In this document: piece after piece, positions 1-7,691 of the stretch | Layout: every line of letters begins with the position of its first letter | Position numbering within the stretch: the first letter of the stretch is position 1 | Assembly: GCF_001293775.1 (NCBI RefSeq) | Contig: NZ_LGLN01000013.1 | Span: 424,764-488,763 of the forward strand | Direction: 5' to 3' | Length of the DNA: 64,000 nucleotides | Source of the DNA: Pseudomonas syringae pv. cilantro | GTDB lineage: Bacteria; Pseudomonadota; Gammaproteobacteria; Pseudomonadales; Pseudomonadaceae | Notes under the pieces: model-generated | The model's database searches: none | What the model saw: only the letters and a program-made list of their open reading frames with translations | What the model was told of the DNA's origin: nothing | Translations under genes and position numbers: made by a program

Positions 1-4
1 GCCT

Positions 5-26
5 CTTCGCGAACAAGTTCGCACAC
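5..26 (-). repeat. REP-like palindromic element (family A), partial
   Basis: The stretch CTTCGCGAACAAGTTCGCAC is the reverse complement of the GTGGGAGCGAACTTGTTCGCGAAG element seen again near 11117, 11183 and 18010. The GTGGGAG end is degenerate here (GTGTGCG). It lies at the window edge upstream of the sigma-factor promoter, so its neighbouring gene is unknown. Confidence 0.6.
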
Positions 27-68
27 GGCCTTCGGCCAGAATCAAAAGCAGGCCTGTGTACAACGCTG

Positions 69-111
69 AGCGCTCCAGCGTGGACACGCATTTCACGACT
101 CTCTGGAGTCA
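69..111. repeat. Partial copy of intergenic repeat family B
   Basis: GAGCGCTCCAGCGTGGACAC followed by TTTCACGACTCTCTG resembles part of the intergenic repeat at 25563-25655 (CGCTCCAGCGTGGGAGTGCC, then GTGACGCTCTG). It is a decayed or partial copy. Other copies lie at 3848, 18065 and 53551. Confidence 0.4.
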
Positions 112-167
112 GTCTTCAGCCTCCCGACAGACGCCAATTGCCACTCCCCCTCGGCTCTGCCACAATC

Positions 168-186
168 GCGAATGATTCTCTTTAGT
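168..186. promoter_or_regulatory. Putative Fur box upstream of the ECF sigma gene
   Basis: GCGAATGATTCTCTTTAGT matches 12 of 19 positions of the classical Fur consensus GATAATGATAATCATTATC, including the core AATGAT. It lies 26 bp upstream of the GTG start of a FecI-type sigma factor, which is where iron-starvation sigma genes of pseudomonads usually carry Fur sites. Iron repression of the downstream genes is inferred. Confidence 0.6.
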
Positions 187-211
187 TCGATCTTTCTCAT
201 CGAGGCCGTTC

Positions 212-730
212 GTGTCGTCAGTCCCAAGCGCTCATAGCGAAATCGTTGGTGCGTTGTATCGCGATCATCGCGGGTGGCTGCTGGCCTGGCTTCGGCGTAA
301 TGTCGCCTGCCCGCAGCGTGCGCAGGACCTGAGCCAGGACACGTTCGTGCGTTTGCTCGGTCGGGATGAGCTGCATCCGCCCCGCGAGCCACGTGCTTTT
401 CTGGCGACCATCGCCAAAGGCCTGATGTTCGATTACTTCCGGCGTGCTGCGCTTGAGCAGGCTTACCTTGGCGAGTTGATGCAACTTCCGGAAGCCGAAC
501 AGCCTTCGCCCGAACAACAATTGCTGATTCTTGAAGACCTCAAAACCATCGACCGCTTGCTCGACAGGTTGTCGAGCAAGGCACGGGCTGCGTTTCTGTA
601 TAACCGTCTCGATGGTTTGAGCCACGGCGAGATTGCAGAGCGGCTGGGTGTCTCGGTCTCGCGAGTCCGGCAATATCTGGCGCAGGCGATGCGTCAGTGC
701 TACGTGGCGCTGTACGGCGAGCCGACATGA
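212..730 (+). CDS. FecI-type ECF RNA polymerase sigma factor
   Basis: A 172-residue group IV sigma factor. Region 2 (about residues 10-75) contains a typical SQDTFVRLL segment, and region 4 (about 115-162) contains the helix-turn-helix GLSHGEIAERLGVSVSRVRQ that would read the -35 element. The GTG start has GAGG about 8 bases upstream. The stop overlaps the start of the FecR-like gene by 4 bp (ATGA), so the two are translationally coupled. Family knowledge: FecI sigma factors respond to a ferric-siderophore signal relayed by a TonB-dependent transducer and FecR. A Fur-like box precedes it. The target receptor is not visible in the window. Confidence 0.9.
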   Translation: MSSVPSAHSEIVGALYRDHRGWLLAWLRRNVACPQRAQDLSQDTFVRLLGRDELHPPREPRAFLATIAKGLMFDYFRRAALEQAYLGELMQLPEAEQPSPEQQLLILEDLKTIDRLLDRLSSKARAAFLYNRLDGLSHGEIAERLGVSVSRVRQYLAQAMRQCYVALYGEPT

Positions 731-1710
731 GCGCCCGACCTGTTTCCGCGCGTGTGCTGGATGCCGCCATCCAGTGGCAACTCGATATGGATGGCGCTCA
801 CGGCAACAGTGCCGAGTTCGCCCAATGGCTGGCCGCTGACGAAGAACATGCCAGAGCCTGGCGTCAATTGGGCATGGTGAATCAACGTTTTGCCCTGCCA
901 GCAGGTCCGGCGCGCAAGGCGTTGCAACAATCGTCTGGCGCGCTGCGGCACAGCCTGCGCAAGCTGGGTGGCGGTCTGGCGATGATGTGTGTCGCGTTCG
1001 GTCTGGCCCTGTTCATGGGCGATGGCTACCTGCCGGTGAATTACTGGCTGGCCGATCTACGCACCGCCACCGGCGAACAGCGTGACGTGCGTCTGGCCGA
1101 CAACACCCTGATTCGTCTCAACACCCACAGCGCCATCGACGTGCGGTTCGATGCGCAGCAACGCCGGATCATTCTGCAAGACGGCGAAATACTGGTGCAG
1201 ACTGGCAATCACGATGATCCACGGCCGTTCATCGTTGAAACGCCGGATGGCCGCATGCGCGCGCTGGGCACGCGGTTTCTGGTCCGGCGTGAAACGGACG
1301 GGACGCTGTTGAGCGTCTTGCAGTCGGCGGTGGCTGCCAGCCCCCGTGACGCGGCCGATGGGCAAGTGCTGCGCGAAGGCCAGCAGATCCTGTTGACTCG
1401 CAACGGTCTGGGCCCGCTGCTCAGCCTGCCTTCCGGCACTGACGCCTGGACCCGCGGCATGCTGGTGGTGGACAACGCCCGACTGGCCGACCTGCTTGCG
1501 GAACTGGGTCGCTATCGTGCCGGGCATCTGGGAGTCGATCCTGAAATCGCTGATTTACGCATCACCGGCGCTTTCCCGCTGGCCGACACTGACCTGGCGC
1601 TCAAGGCGCTGCTGCCCACGCTGCCCGTGCAGATCGAGCAGCACACCCAATGGTGGGTCAGCGTCCAAGCAAGGGACGCTCAGCTTGACGCCAGCCCGGC
1701 GGGACGCTGA
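727..1710 (+). CDS. FecR-like anti-sigma / sigma regulator
   Basis: 327 residues from the ATG that overlaps the sigma-factor stop; an in-frame upstream start at 697 would lie inside the sigma gene and is not used. The order is a cytoplasmic DUF4880-type segment (about 5-60, with AAIQWQL and EFAQWLAADEEHARAWRQL), one transmembrane helix (about 88-106, LAMMCVAFGLALFMG), a periplasmic FecR domain (TGEQRDVRLADNT, LGTRFLVRR) and a C-terminal STN-like part (about 255-310). It should hold the partner sigma factor at the membrane and receive the signal from an outer-membrane transducer. No receptor gene follows directly, which is unusual for fecIR pairs. Confidence 0.9.
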   Translation: MSARPVSARVLDAAIQWQLDMDGAHGNSAEFAQWLAADEEHARAWRQLGMVNQRFALPAGPARKALQQSSGALRHSLRKLGGGLAMMCVAFGLALFMGDGYLPVNYWLADLRTATGEQRDVRLADNTLIRLNTHSAIDVRFDAQQRRIILQDGEILVQTGNHDDPRPFIVETPDGRMRALGTRFLVRRETDGTLLSVLQSAVAASPRDAADGQVLREGQQILLTRNGLGPLLSLPSGTDAWTRGMLVVDNARLADLLAELGRYRAGHLGVDPEIADLRITGAFPLADTDLALKALLPTLPVQIEQHTQWWVSVQARDAQLDASPAGR

Positions 1711-1828
1711 AACACTTCTTTTCAGCTTGCCAGCGAATTGCCACTGACACTTTTCGTGTTTCATACGGCTTGGTTTTACACGTCATTCAAGGGCGCGCTC
1801 AGCGGTCCTCTTCGCCTGTGGATAATTC

Positions 1829-2962
1829 ATGAAAAGCCAAACCGTGCGTCGCTGGTCCGTCGTTCATACCTGGAGCAGCCTGATCTGCACTCTGTTTCTG
1901 CTGATGCTGGCGATAACGGGCCTGCCGCTGATCTTTCATCATGAAATCGATCACCTGCTGGGCGACGCGCCGCAGTACCGAGAGATGCCTGCCGACACGC
2001 CGCGCCTGGACCTGGAGCAATTGACCAGAGCTGCTGAAGCGTATCGTCCCGGCGAAGTGCTGCAGTATTTCGGCTGGGACGACGAAGACCCCAACGGCGT
2101 TATGGCGATCACTGCCGCCACGGCTGGCACCGAGCCCAATTCGTCCCACACCTTCGCACTGGATGCGCGCACCGGCGAAGCGCTGGAAATGCCGTCGGCC
2201 AATGGCGGTTTCATGATGGTCATGCTGCGTCTGCATGTGGACATGTACGCTGAACTGCCCGGCAAACTGTTGCTGGCCTTCATGGGGTTGCTGTTTGTGG
2301 TGGCCATCGTGTCCGGAACGGTGCTGTATTCACCGTTCATGCGCAAACTGGAGTTCGCGCAGGTGCGCGCCAACAAATCCCGACGTACGCGCTGGCTCGA
2401 CCTGCATAACCTGATTGGTGTGGTGACGCTGACCTGGGCGCTGGTCGTCGGCGTGACGGGGGTGATCAGCGCCTGCGCCGACCTGTTGATTGCCTCGTGG
2501 CGTAACGACGCACTGGCGACCATGATCGCGCCTTACAAAGACGCGCCGCCACTGACCCAGCGCGCTCCCGCGACGCGTTTGCTGGAGATCGCCGAATCGG
2601 CTGCGCCCGGCATGCAGGCTGACTTCATCGCCTTTCCCGGTACGCGCTTTTCCAGCGAGCACCATTACGCCGTGTTCCTCAAGGGCAATACTCATCTGAC
2701 GGCACACCTCGCAACACCGGTGCTGATTGACGCGCAAACCCTGCACGTCACCGCCGTGGTTGAACGCCCTTGGTACATGGATGCGCTGGGCATGTCGCAA
2801 CCGCTGCATTTCGGTGACTACGGCGGCATGCCGATGAAGGTTCTCTGGGCGGTGCTGGACGTACTGACCATCGTCGTGCTCGGCAGCGGGGTTTACCTGT
2901 GGTGGGTCAGACGCCGCGCCGCGCGCTCAGTCAGTGCTGTTCAGGCGCAGGTCGCGCAATGA
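1829..2962 (+). CDS. PepSY-associated transmembrane protein (iron-uptake linked)
   Basis: 377 residues. It has a short cytoplasmic start (MKSQTVRRWSVVHTWSSLIC), a first transmembrane helix (about 15-36), a periplasmic PepSY region, two central helices (about 147-167 and 199-225) and a last helix near 335-358. This is the usual plan of PepSY_TM proteins beside siderophore receptors in Pseudomonas. The His in VVHTW and in LRLHVDMY, and the DLHNLIG segment, are family features and may bind haem or metal. GTGGA precedes the ATG. A 118-bp gap separates it from fecR, so it may have its own promoter. It overlaps the next small gene by 4 bp. A role in ferric-siderophore reduction is inferred. Confidence 0.8.
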   Translation: MKSQTVRRWSVVHTWSSLICTLFLLMLAITGLPLIFHHEIDHLLGDAPQYREMPADTPRLDLEQLTRAAEAYRPGEVLQYFGWDDEDPNGVMAITAATAGTEPNSSHTFALDARTGEALEMPSANGGFMMVMLRLHVDMYAELPGKLLLAFMGLLFVVAIVSGTVLYSPFMRKLEFAQVRANKSRRTRWLDLHNLIGVVTLTWALVVGVTGVISACADLLIASWRNDALATMIAPYKDAPPLTQRAPATRLLEIAESAAPGMQADFIAFPGTRFSSEHHYAVFLKGNTHLTAHLATPVLIDAQTLHVTAVVERPWYMDALGMSQPLHFGDYGGMPMKVLWAVLDVLTIVVLGSGVYLWWVRRRAARSVSAVQAQVAQ

Positions 2963-3141
2963 GCGCAAGGCCGTCGCGGTTCTGGAAGACCTTCGCCATC
3001 CCCGGCGTCATTGCCATGCTTACCGCAACGGGCCTGTTCGCAGCGCTGCTGGGTGACGGCTGGTGGGACACGCTGGCCTGTCTGGCGATGGGCAGTGCAT
3101 CGGCCGTAAGCGTTCGAGGGTTGCTGACACGGCGCGGCTGA
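2959..3141 (+). CDS. Small membrane protein next to the PepSY gene
   Basis: 60 residues starting at the ATG that overlaps the PepSY stop (ATGA). Two hydrophobic stretches (about residues 12-30 and 36-53, around GDGWWD) suggest two membrane helices with a basic N-terminus (SARPSRFWK). The 4-bp overlap implies co-translation. I do not recognise the family; the context suggests an accessory of the same iron-related membrane complex. Confidence 0.65.
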   Translation: MSARPSRFWKTFAIPGVIAMLTATGLFAALLGDGWWDTLACLAMGSASAVSVRGLLTRRG

Positions 3142-3210
3142 TCGACACATTGATTGCAGCCCCGCCACACGCTGACTAGTCTAGGGACCTGTCCCATTCG
3201 AGGAACACCT

Positions 3211-3840
3211 ATGTCAGCGCCCACGATGACGTTGTACTTCAACGCCGCTTCGCCCTTTGCCCGCAAAGTAGTGGTGATGCTTCACGAAACCGCTCAGCTT
3301 GAGCGCGTGCAGTTGCAGCCTACCGTGTTGACGCCGGTCAGCCCGTCTGCCGAACTCAATGAAGACAACCCGGCAGGCAAGCTCCCGGCGCTGCGTCTGG
3401 CCGATGGCAGTGTGATTCATGACAGCCGGGTCATTCTTGATTACCTGGACCACCAGCACGTCGGTCTACCGCTGATCCCCCGAGAAGGCTCGACGCGCTG
3501 GAGACGCTTGACCCTGGCCTCGCTGGCCGATGCCGTACTGGATGCCGCCGTACTGATCCGTTATGAAACCGCCTTGCGCCCACAGGAAAAACACTGGGGC
3601 CAGTGGCTGGACAATCAGCAACAGAAGATCGAACGTTCTTTGAGCTACTTCGAAAACAATGCGATCACCGAACTCAGCTCATCGTTCGACGTGGCCTCCA
3701 TCAGCATGGCGGCCGCACTCGGCTATCTCGACTTCCGCCAGCCAGACCTGAACTGGCGTAACAGCTATCCCGAGTTGGCTAACTGGTATCTGGAAGTCAG
3801 CCAACGGCCGTCGATGCAAGCGACCCAGCCGCCGGTTTGA
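3211..3840 (+). CDS. Glutathione S-transferase family protein
   Basis: 209 residues from the ATG after AGGAACACCT; an in-frame start at 3154 lacks such a site. The N-terminal thioredoxin-like domain (about 7-85) has YFNAASPFARKVVVMLHE, the glutathione-binding segment with NPAGKLPALRL (cis-Pro) and DSRVILDYLD. The helical C-terminal domain follows. The length is typical of bacterial GSTs. Conjugation or reduction of a small electrophile is inferred from the family; the substrate is unknown. It stands alone, followed by an intergenic repeat. Confidence 0.9.
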   Translation: MSAPTMTLYFNAASPFARKVVVMLHETAQLERVQLQPTVLTPVSPSAELNEDNPAGKLPALRLADGSVIHDSRVILDYLDHQHVGLPLIPREGSTRWRRLTLASLADAVLDAAVLIRYETALRPQEKHWGQWLDNQQQKIERSLSYFENNAITELSSSFDVASISMAAALGYLDFRQPDLNWRNSYPELANWYLEVSQRPSMQATQPPV

Positions 3841-3847
3841 GTCAGGA

Positions 3848-3921
3848 CTATCGTTCCTCACGTTCCAGCGCAGGAATGCCTTGCGTGACGCGTCACAGAT
3901 CTGCGCTGCGTCGCACGATAG
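3848..3921. repeat. Intergenic repeat family B
   Basis: The element begins CTATCGTTCCTCACGTTCC and ends GTCGCACGATAG, so its termini are imperfect inverted repeats. The same words (GCGTCGCACGATAG, ATCGTTCC, CACGCTCCAGC) recur at 18065, 25563 and 53551. It sits between two convergent genes. Confidence 0.65.
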
Positions 3922-3940
3922 TGCAAGGCGATAAAAAGCC

Positions 3941-4444
3941 TCAGCAATCAGGCTCGTCAGCGGTATAACGACGGGCCGGGTTGACTGCTGCGTCGAATTC
4001 ACGCAAAGCCTTGGCACCGATCAGCAGCGGGTAATTGAAGTGGCTGCGATCCACCAGATTCACTTCGACCGTGCGTTTCTTGTTACCGAGGCACAGCTCC
4101 AGGTCCACTACCGGCCGCTTGGCTGCGTTCACACCGTCGTCGTCCTCGTCATCACCTTCAGCGCGACCCTTGATCTTGCTGATCCGCGAAACCTTGTGCT
4201 CGTACACCTTGTTATCCGCGCCCTTGCTTGCCAGGCGGAAGCGTACCCAGTCATCGCCATCCCGCTGGAACAGCTCGATGTCCTTGGCCGACAACGACGC
4301 GGTCAACGCGCCGGTGTCCATTTTGGCTTTGAAGGTCTTGCCTATTTCCAGCACCTTGATGTTCTCGTAGCGACCATACAGCGTGGGTTCAGCAGCCATG
4401 ACCGGCAGAGCCAGCAGGCACAACAGCGCCAGAATCGGTTTCAC
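3941..4444 (-). CDS. Retropepsin-like / 'ATP-dependent zinc protease' family periplasmic protein (RimB-like)
   Basis: 167 residues from a GTG at 4444 preceded by GAGGAACC; a TTG at 4462 is possible but lacks a ribosome site. A signal peptide (VKPILALLCLLALPVMAAE) predicts export. The rest matches the family named putative ATP-dependent zinc protease, which has a retropepsin-like fold: KAKMDTGALTASL holds the aspartyl-protease triad DTG (D43) and LLIGAKALREFDAAVNPARRY is the conserved end. An acidic insert (GDDEDDDG) lies in the middle. The substrate is unknown. The gene is divergent from the acyltransferase. Confidence 0.8.
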   Translation of the reverse strand: MKPILALLCLLALPVMAAEPTLYGRYENIKVLEIGKTFKAKMDTGALTASLSAKDIELFQRDGDDWVRFRLASKGADNKVYEHKVSRISKIKGRAEGDDEDDDGVNAAKRPVVDLELCLGNKKRTVEVNLVDRSHFNYPLLIGAKALREFDAAVNPARRYTADEPDC

Positions 4445-4637
4445 GTGAGAGGTTCCTCGCAATGGGCAGCGCCTAATCGGCGCCCGTTTTTAGACAGCGA
4501 ACCTGAGGTTGGTTCTGCAGAATGAATGTAGAACCAGCATACGGACGATTGCGTGAAACATTTGTAAGCACCTGTGTAATTGGCGTAAAACGCGAGGGTC
4601 TTTATTATTGCCGCCCCTGAACCCTCAAGAGTCCGCT

Positions 4638-5537
4638 ATGCGCCGTCTGCTCACCGGCTGTTTCGTCACACTTCTGCTACTGGTCAACACCCTGGTGCTG
4701 ATCGGACCCTTGCTGATTCTCGCCCTGCTCAAGTTGATGCTCTGGGGCCCAATGCGTGATCGCTGCTCACGCGCGGTCATGTGGATAGCCGAGACCTGGG
4801 CCGAGATCGACAAGGCCATCTTCGCAACCTTCATACCCACCCGATGGGACATCCGCGGCGATGAAGGGCTGCGCGGCGACACGTCTTATCTGGTCATCAG
4901 CAATCATCAGTCGTGGGTCGATATTCCCGCATTGATCCAGGCACTCAACCGCCGCACGCCGTTCTTCAAGTTCTTTCTGAAAAAAGAACTGATCTGGGTA
5001 CCGCTGCTGGGGTTGGCGTGGTGGGGGCTGGATTACCCGTTCATGAAGCGCTACAGCAAGGCTTTTCTGGCGAAGCACCCGGAACGCAAGGGCGAGGACC
5101 TGGAAATCACCAAGGCCGCCTGCGAGTTGTTCAAGCGTCAGCCGGTGACCATCGTCAATTACCTGGAAGGCACGCGCTTCACTCCGGCCAAACATGCGGC
5201 TCAGGCTTCGCCCTACACGCATCTGCTCAAGCCCAAGGCGGGTGGTGTTGCCTTCGTGCTGGCAGCGATGGGTGAACAACTGGATGCCATTCTGGATGTT
5301 ACGGTGGTCTATCCTGGCTCAGGCATCCCCGGTTTCTGGGACATGCTCTGCGGACGGGTTGCCAGGGTGATCGTCGACATCCAGACCCGCGAGCTGGACC
5401 CTGCGCTGTGGCAGGGTGATTACGAGAACGACCCGGCGTTTCGCGAGAAAGTGCAGGGCTGGGTCAATCAGCTCTGGGTCGAAAAAGATGCGCGTATTGC
5501 GGCGTTGCGGCGTGAATCAGCTGCCGGCACCCCATAA
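4638..5537 (+). CDS. PlsC-family lysophospholipid acyltransferase (YihG-like)
   Basis: 299 residues. N-terminal membrane helices (about 5-37) are followed by the acyltransferase motif NHQSWVD (H90 and D95 of the HX4D box), a second block FFLKKELIWVPLLG and the EGTR box (177-180). Proteins of this type transfer acyl chains to lysophosphatidic acid or related lysolipids at the inner membrane. I chose the ATG at 4638, which places the hydrophobic helix near the start; a start at 4608 is also open. Its last 21 bp overlap the convergent DUF2780 gene. Confidence 0.85.
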   Translation: MRRLLTGCFVTLLLLVNTLVLIGPLLILALLKLMLWGPMRDRCSRAVMWIAETWAEIDKAIFATFIPTRWDIRGDEGLRGDTSYLVISNHQSWVDIPALIQALNRRTPFFKFFLKKELIWVPLLGLAWWGLDYPFMKRYSKAFLAKHPERKGEDLEITKAACELFKRQPVTIVNYLEGTRFTPAKHAAQASPYTHLLKPKAGGVAFVLAAMGEQLDAILDVTVVYPGSGIPGFWDMLCGRVARVIVDIQTRELDPALWQGDYENDPAFREKVQGWVNQLWVEKDARIAALRRESAAGTP

Positions 5538-6080
5538 CCCACTCAAACTCTGCAATGCCGACCCGCTGGCACCTTGCTGCCCAAGGTATTGCAGAATCAG
5601 CGGGGCAAACTGGCTGACCATCGTGCTGTCCATGCCCAGCGCCTTGAAGGCAGTGTTCACATCGCCCATGTTCTGCACGTTGCCCAGTGCGCTGTTGAGC
5701 ATCGAGTTATTGCCCGATTTGCCGCCCAGCAAGCTGCCCAGCCCGTTTGCGCCACCCAGGCTTTCCAGCGCAGACGTGCCAGACATCTGCTCCAGGCCGG
5801 GTACCGATTTGGCCAATTGGGAGAAATCGGCGTTGCTCAGTTTGTTCTTCGCCAGCCCGAGCAATGCGCCGGTTCCGCCGACAGCCTGTTCAGGGGTGAC
5901 ATTGAGCTGCGTGCCGAGGGTATTGAGCAGGCCAGCCACTTCGGGTGCCGCCGTGGCTTTCTGATTGCCATTCGTGGCATTGGTGACCGCATTCGCGGCG
6001 TCATTCAAATTGAAGGCAAACACCGGGCTTGCCGCCAGCGCCATCAACGTTACCAAAGCCATACCGCGTGCAGTTTTCAT
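5517..6080 (-). CDS. Secreted DUF2780 family protein
   Basis: 187 residues with a clear signal peptide (MKTARGMALVTLMALAASPVFA) and a low-complexity, Ala/Gly/Leu/Asn-rich mature part. VGGTGALLGLAKNKL and FSQLAKSVPGLEQM are typical of DUF2780 proteins (VcgC/VcgE-like), whose function is not known. It is convergent with the acyltransferase and overlaps it by 21 bp. Confidence 0.8.
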   Translation of the reverse strand: MKTARGMALVTLMALAASPVFAFNLNDAANAVTNATNGNQKATAAPEVAGLLNTLGTQLNVTPEQAVGGTGALLGLAKNKLSNADFSQLAKSVPGLEQMSGTSALESLGGANGLGSLLGGKSGNNSMLNSALGNVQNMGDVNTAFKALGMDSTMVSQFAPLILQYLGQQGASGSALQSLSGLWGAGS

Positions 6081-6227
6081 TGCGTCACCCTTATCAAACC
6101 TGAACCGCCCATGAGTGGGCGGTAAAGCACACGGTTTGACTGGAGGAACAGATGCTTGTTCCCGGCGTGCCGAAGACAGGCCGTTATTTCATTGCGCCGG
6201 CATCAGCCCCGGCAGGCGAAGTGATGT

Positions 6228-6248
6228 ACCTAGTAGTTCTGCTAGCTG
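6228..6248 (+). promoter_or_regulatory. 21-bp element upstream of the first RHS gene (copy 1)
   Basis: The block contains the imperfect 16-bp palindrome CTAGTAGTTCTGCTAG and is repeated base for base over 21 bp at 7610-7630. In both places the CTAG lies 80-81 bp upstream of an RHS start codon. It could be a promoter/operator, a recombination boundary, or both. A related CTAGGATTCTGC lies 77 bp upstream of the large toxin-like gene at 43252. Confidence 0.6.
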
Positions 6249-6310
6249 TGCAGCACGAGATCACCCGCCCAGAATCATGACGTTATCGTTGATCTTTGTG
6301 GGTGGTTTTC

Positions 6311-7240
6311 ATGTCTTCTGGCAATCGTGTCGTGCTCTGCACATACCGTTACGACCCAACTGATCGCCTGGCCGACTGCTCGCCTGCGGGGCAGGGCGGG
6401 ACGCGGCTTTTTTACCAAAAGAGCCTTTTGGCGACGCAGATCCAAGGACATATACAGCACACGCTTTTGCGCACGGACGAGCATTTGCTGGCCCGCCTGA
6501 GTGTGGAAAACAACCAGAGCAACTGTGCGTTGCTGGCGACCGATCAACAGCAGTCCGTGATCGCGGCTGAGGGGGCGGCGTTTGCTTATACCCCTTACGG
6601 CCATCGTCACCCTTCAAAAGGGCCTATGAACCTGCCTGGCTACACCGGCCAACGACTTGATCCGGTGACGGGGCACTATTTGCTGGGAAATGGGTACAGG
6701 GCGTTCAACCCGGTGTTGATGAGGTTTAACAGCCCGGACAGTTTGAGCCCGTTTGGCGAGGGCGGGGTGAATGCGTATGCGTATTGTAGAGGGGATCCTG
6801 TTAACTGGGTTGACTTGACAGGGAGTACACCCAATTTCTTGAAGGTGATTTTAAGAGAGGCGGGAATAATGAAGCCTTCTCGTAGTTTACCCACGGGTAA
6901 CGAGCCTGCTATTGCTACTGCTACTGCTAGTCGGGATCCTCTTGGAGAAGTGCGGCACTCCGTGGAAGTATCTGTCTCTAAGCGTACTGATAGTCCATCC
7001 CTTGATGCCCCATCATCTATTCCTGCCTTTAAGATAGGTGATAACGAATTTAGCGTGGCTGAAGCTACTGCACAGCGTGATGAACTTCGCAAAGTAATTA
7101 AAACAGTTTCTAGCCGAAATGAAAGAGTGCCATTTAATATATCAAGAAATTTTAGGTATTTTGCCAGTATGGTTGGATATGCTCAACGTAGGGGTAATAG
7201 GCTCGACAGGCCGGTAGGTGTTGCAACTATAATCCAGTAG
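6311..7240 (+). CDS. Short RHS-repeat-associated core protein with variable tail (rhs1)
   Basis: 309 residues from the ATG after GGTGGTTTTC. The first ~170 residues are an RHS core (YRYDPTDRLADCSPAGQGG, LLATDQQQSV, PYGHRHPSKGPMN, then GQRLDPVTGHYLLGNGYRAF and FNSPDSLSPFGEGGVNAYAY) ending at DPVNWVDLTGS. The ~140-residue tail is unlike that of the neighbour rhs2, is more AT-rich and resembles nothing I can name. Family knowledge: Pseudomonas carries many such orphan cores with swapped tails; in full-length RHS proteins the tail is a toxin. There is no signal peptide, no RHS shell repeats and no obvious immunity gene in the 147 bp downstream. Confidence 0.85.
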   Translation: MSSGNRVVLCTYRYDPTDRLADCSPAGQGGTRLFYQKSLLATQIQGHIQHTLLRTDEHLLARLSVENNQSNCALLATDQQQSVIAAEGAAFAYTPYGHRHPSKGPMNLPGYTGQRLDPVTGHYLLGNGYRAFNPVLMRFNSPDSLSPFGEGGVNAYAYCRGDPVNWVDLTGSTPNFLKVILREAGIMKPSRSLPTGNEPAIATATASRDPLGEVRHSVEVSVSKRTDSPSLDAPSSIPAFKIGDNEFSVAEATAQRDELRKVIKTVSSRNERVPFNISRNFRYFASMVGYAQRRGNRLDRPVGVATIIQ

Positions 7241-7303
7241 GTCCGGGATGTTCGGCAAGTCCAATGATCGTCAAGTATTTAAAGTGGTTAAAGTTATTTT
7301 TCT

Positions 7304-7334
7304 GATTAGAGGGCCGGTCGGGTGCCCTCTAATC
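7304..7334. other. Perfect 11-bp inverted repeat downstream of rhs1
   Basis: GATTAGAGGGC, a 9-base loop, then GCCCTCTAATC. It lies 63 bp after the rhs1 stop and 54 bp before the fdhA relic. The following sequence (ATGAAGGTGATATAAGTTTTT) is not a tight U-tract, so termination is plausible but not certain. Confidence 0.6.
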
Positions 7335-7387
7335 ATGAAGGTGATATAAGTTTTTATATTTAAGTCACACAAAATAACGCATGCGGG

Positions 7388-7606
7388 TCAATCACAAACT
7401 TTCTTTGGCACGCCTGCATCAAACTCGTCATCATCCAGGCCGCCCATTTTCGCGGCGGCATTTACGTCGTCTGGGGCTTCGTTGACGTACGGGCCGGGGA
7501 TGCCGATTTTGCCAGCAACGCGCACCACGCCCATCAATGAGTTGAGCACGGTGGCAGGTGCTTCGGCCTGCGCGCCGACGTGATCGTGTCCAGCGCCTTT
7601 CAGCCT
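7388..7606 (-). pseudogene. Decayed 3' fragment of fdhA (duplicated)
   Basis: The minus strand encodes AQAEAPATVLNSLMGVVRVA, then IGIPG, and ends EFDAGVPKK before a frameshifted end. This is nearly identical to the C-terminal part of the intact fdhA at 8878-10077. Relative to fdhA it lacks about 150 bp between two CAGGCTG repeats plus a short stretch near the stop, has no catalytic N-terminal half, and has the mutated end VCD where fdhA has FVIDPHGLFGGV. Homology stops just before the 21-bp element at 7610. It is a relic of the duplication that produced the second RHS cassette. Confidence 0.85.
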
Positions 7607-7609
7607 GGC

Positions 7610-7630
7610 ACCTAGTAGTTCTGCTAGCTG
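7610..7630 (+). promoter_or_regulatory. 21-bp element upstream of the second RHS gene (copy 2)
   Basis: Identical over 21 bp to 6228-6248 and containing CTAGTAGTTCTGCTAG. The sequences before the two copies differ: the DUF2780 intergenic region in copy 1, the fdhA relic in copy 2. The element therefore marks the upstream border of the shared RHS cassette. Confidence 0.6.
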
Positions 7631-7691
7631 GGCGGCAGCAGATAGTAAGCCCAGACTGGCTGTCACAGCGTTGCATCAAAGGAATGACACC

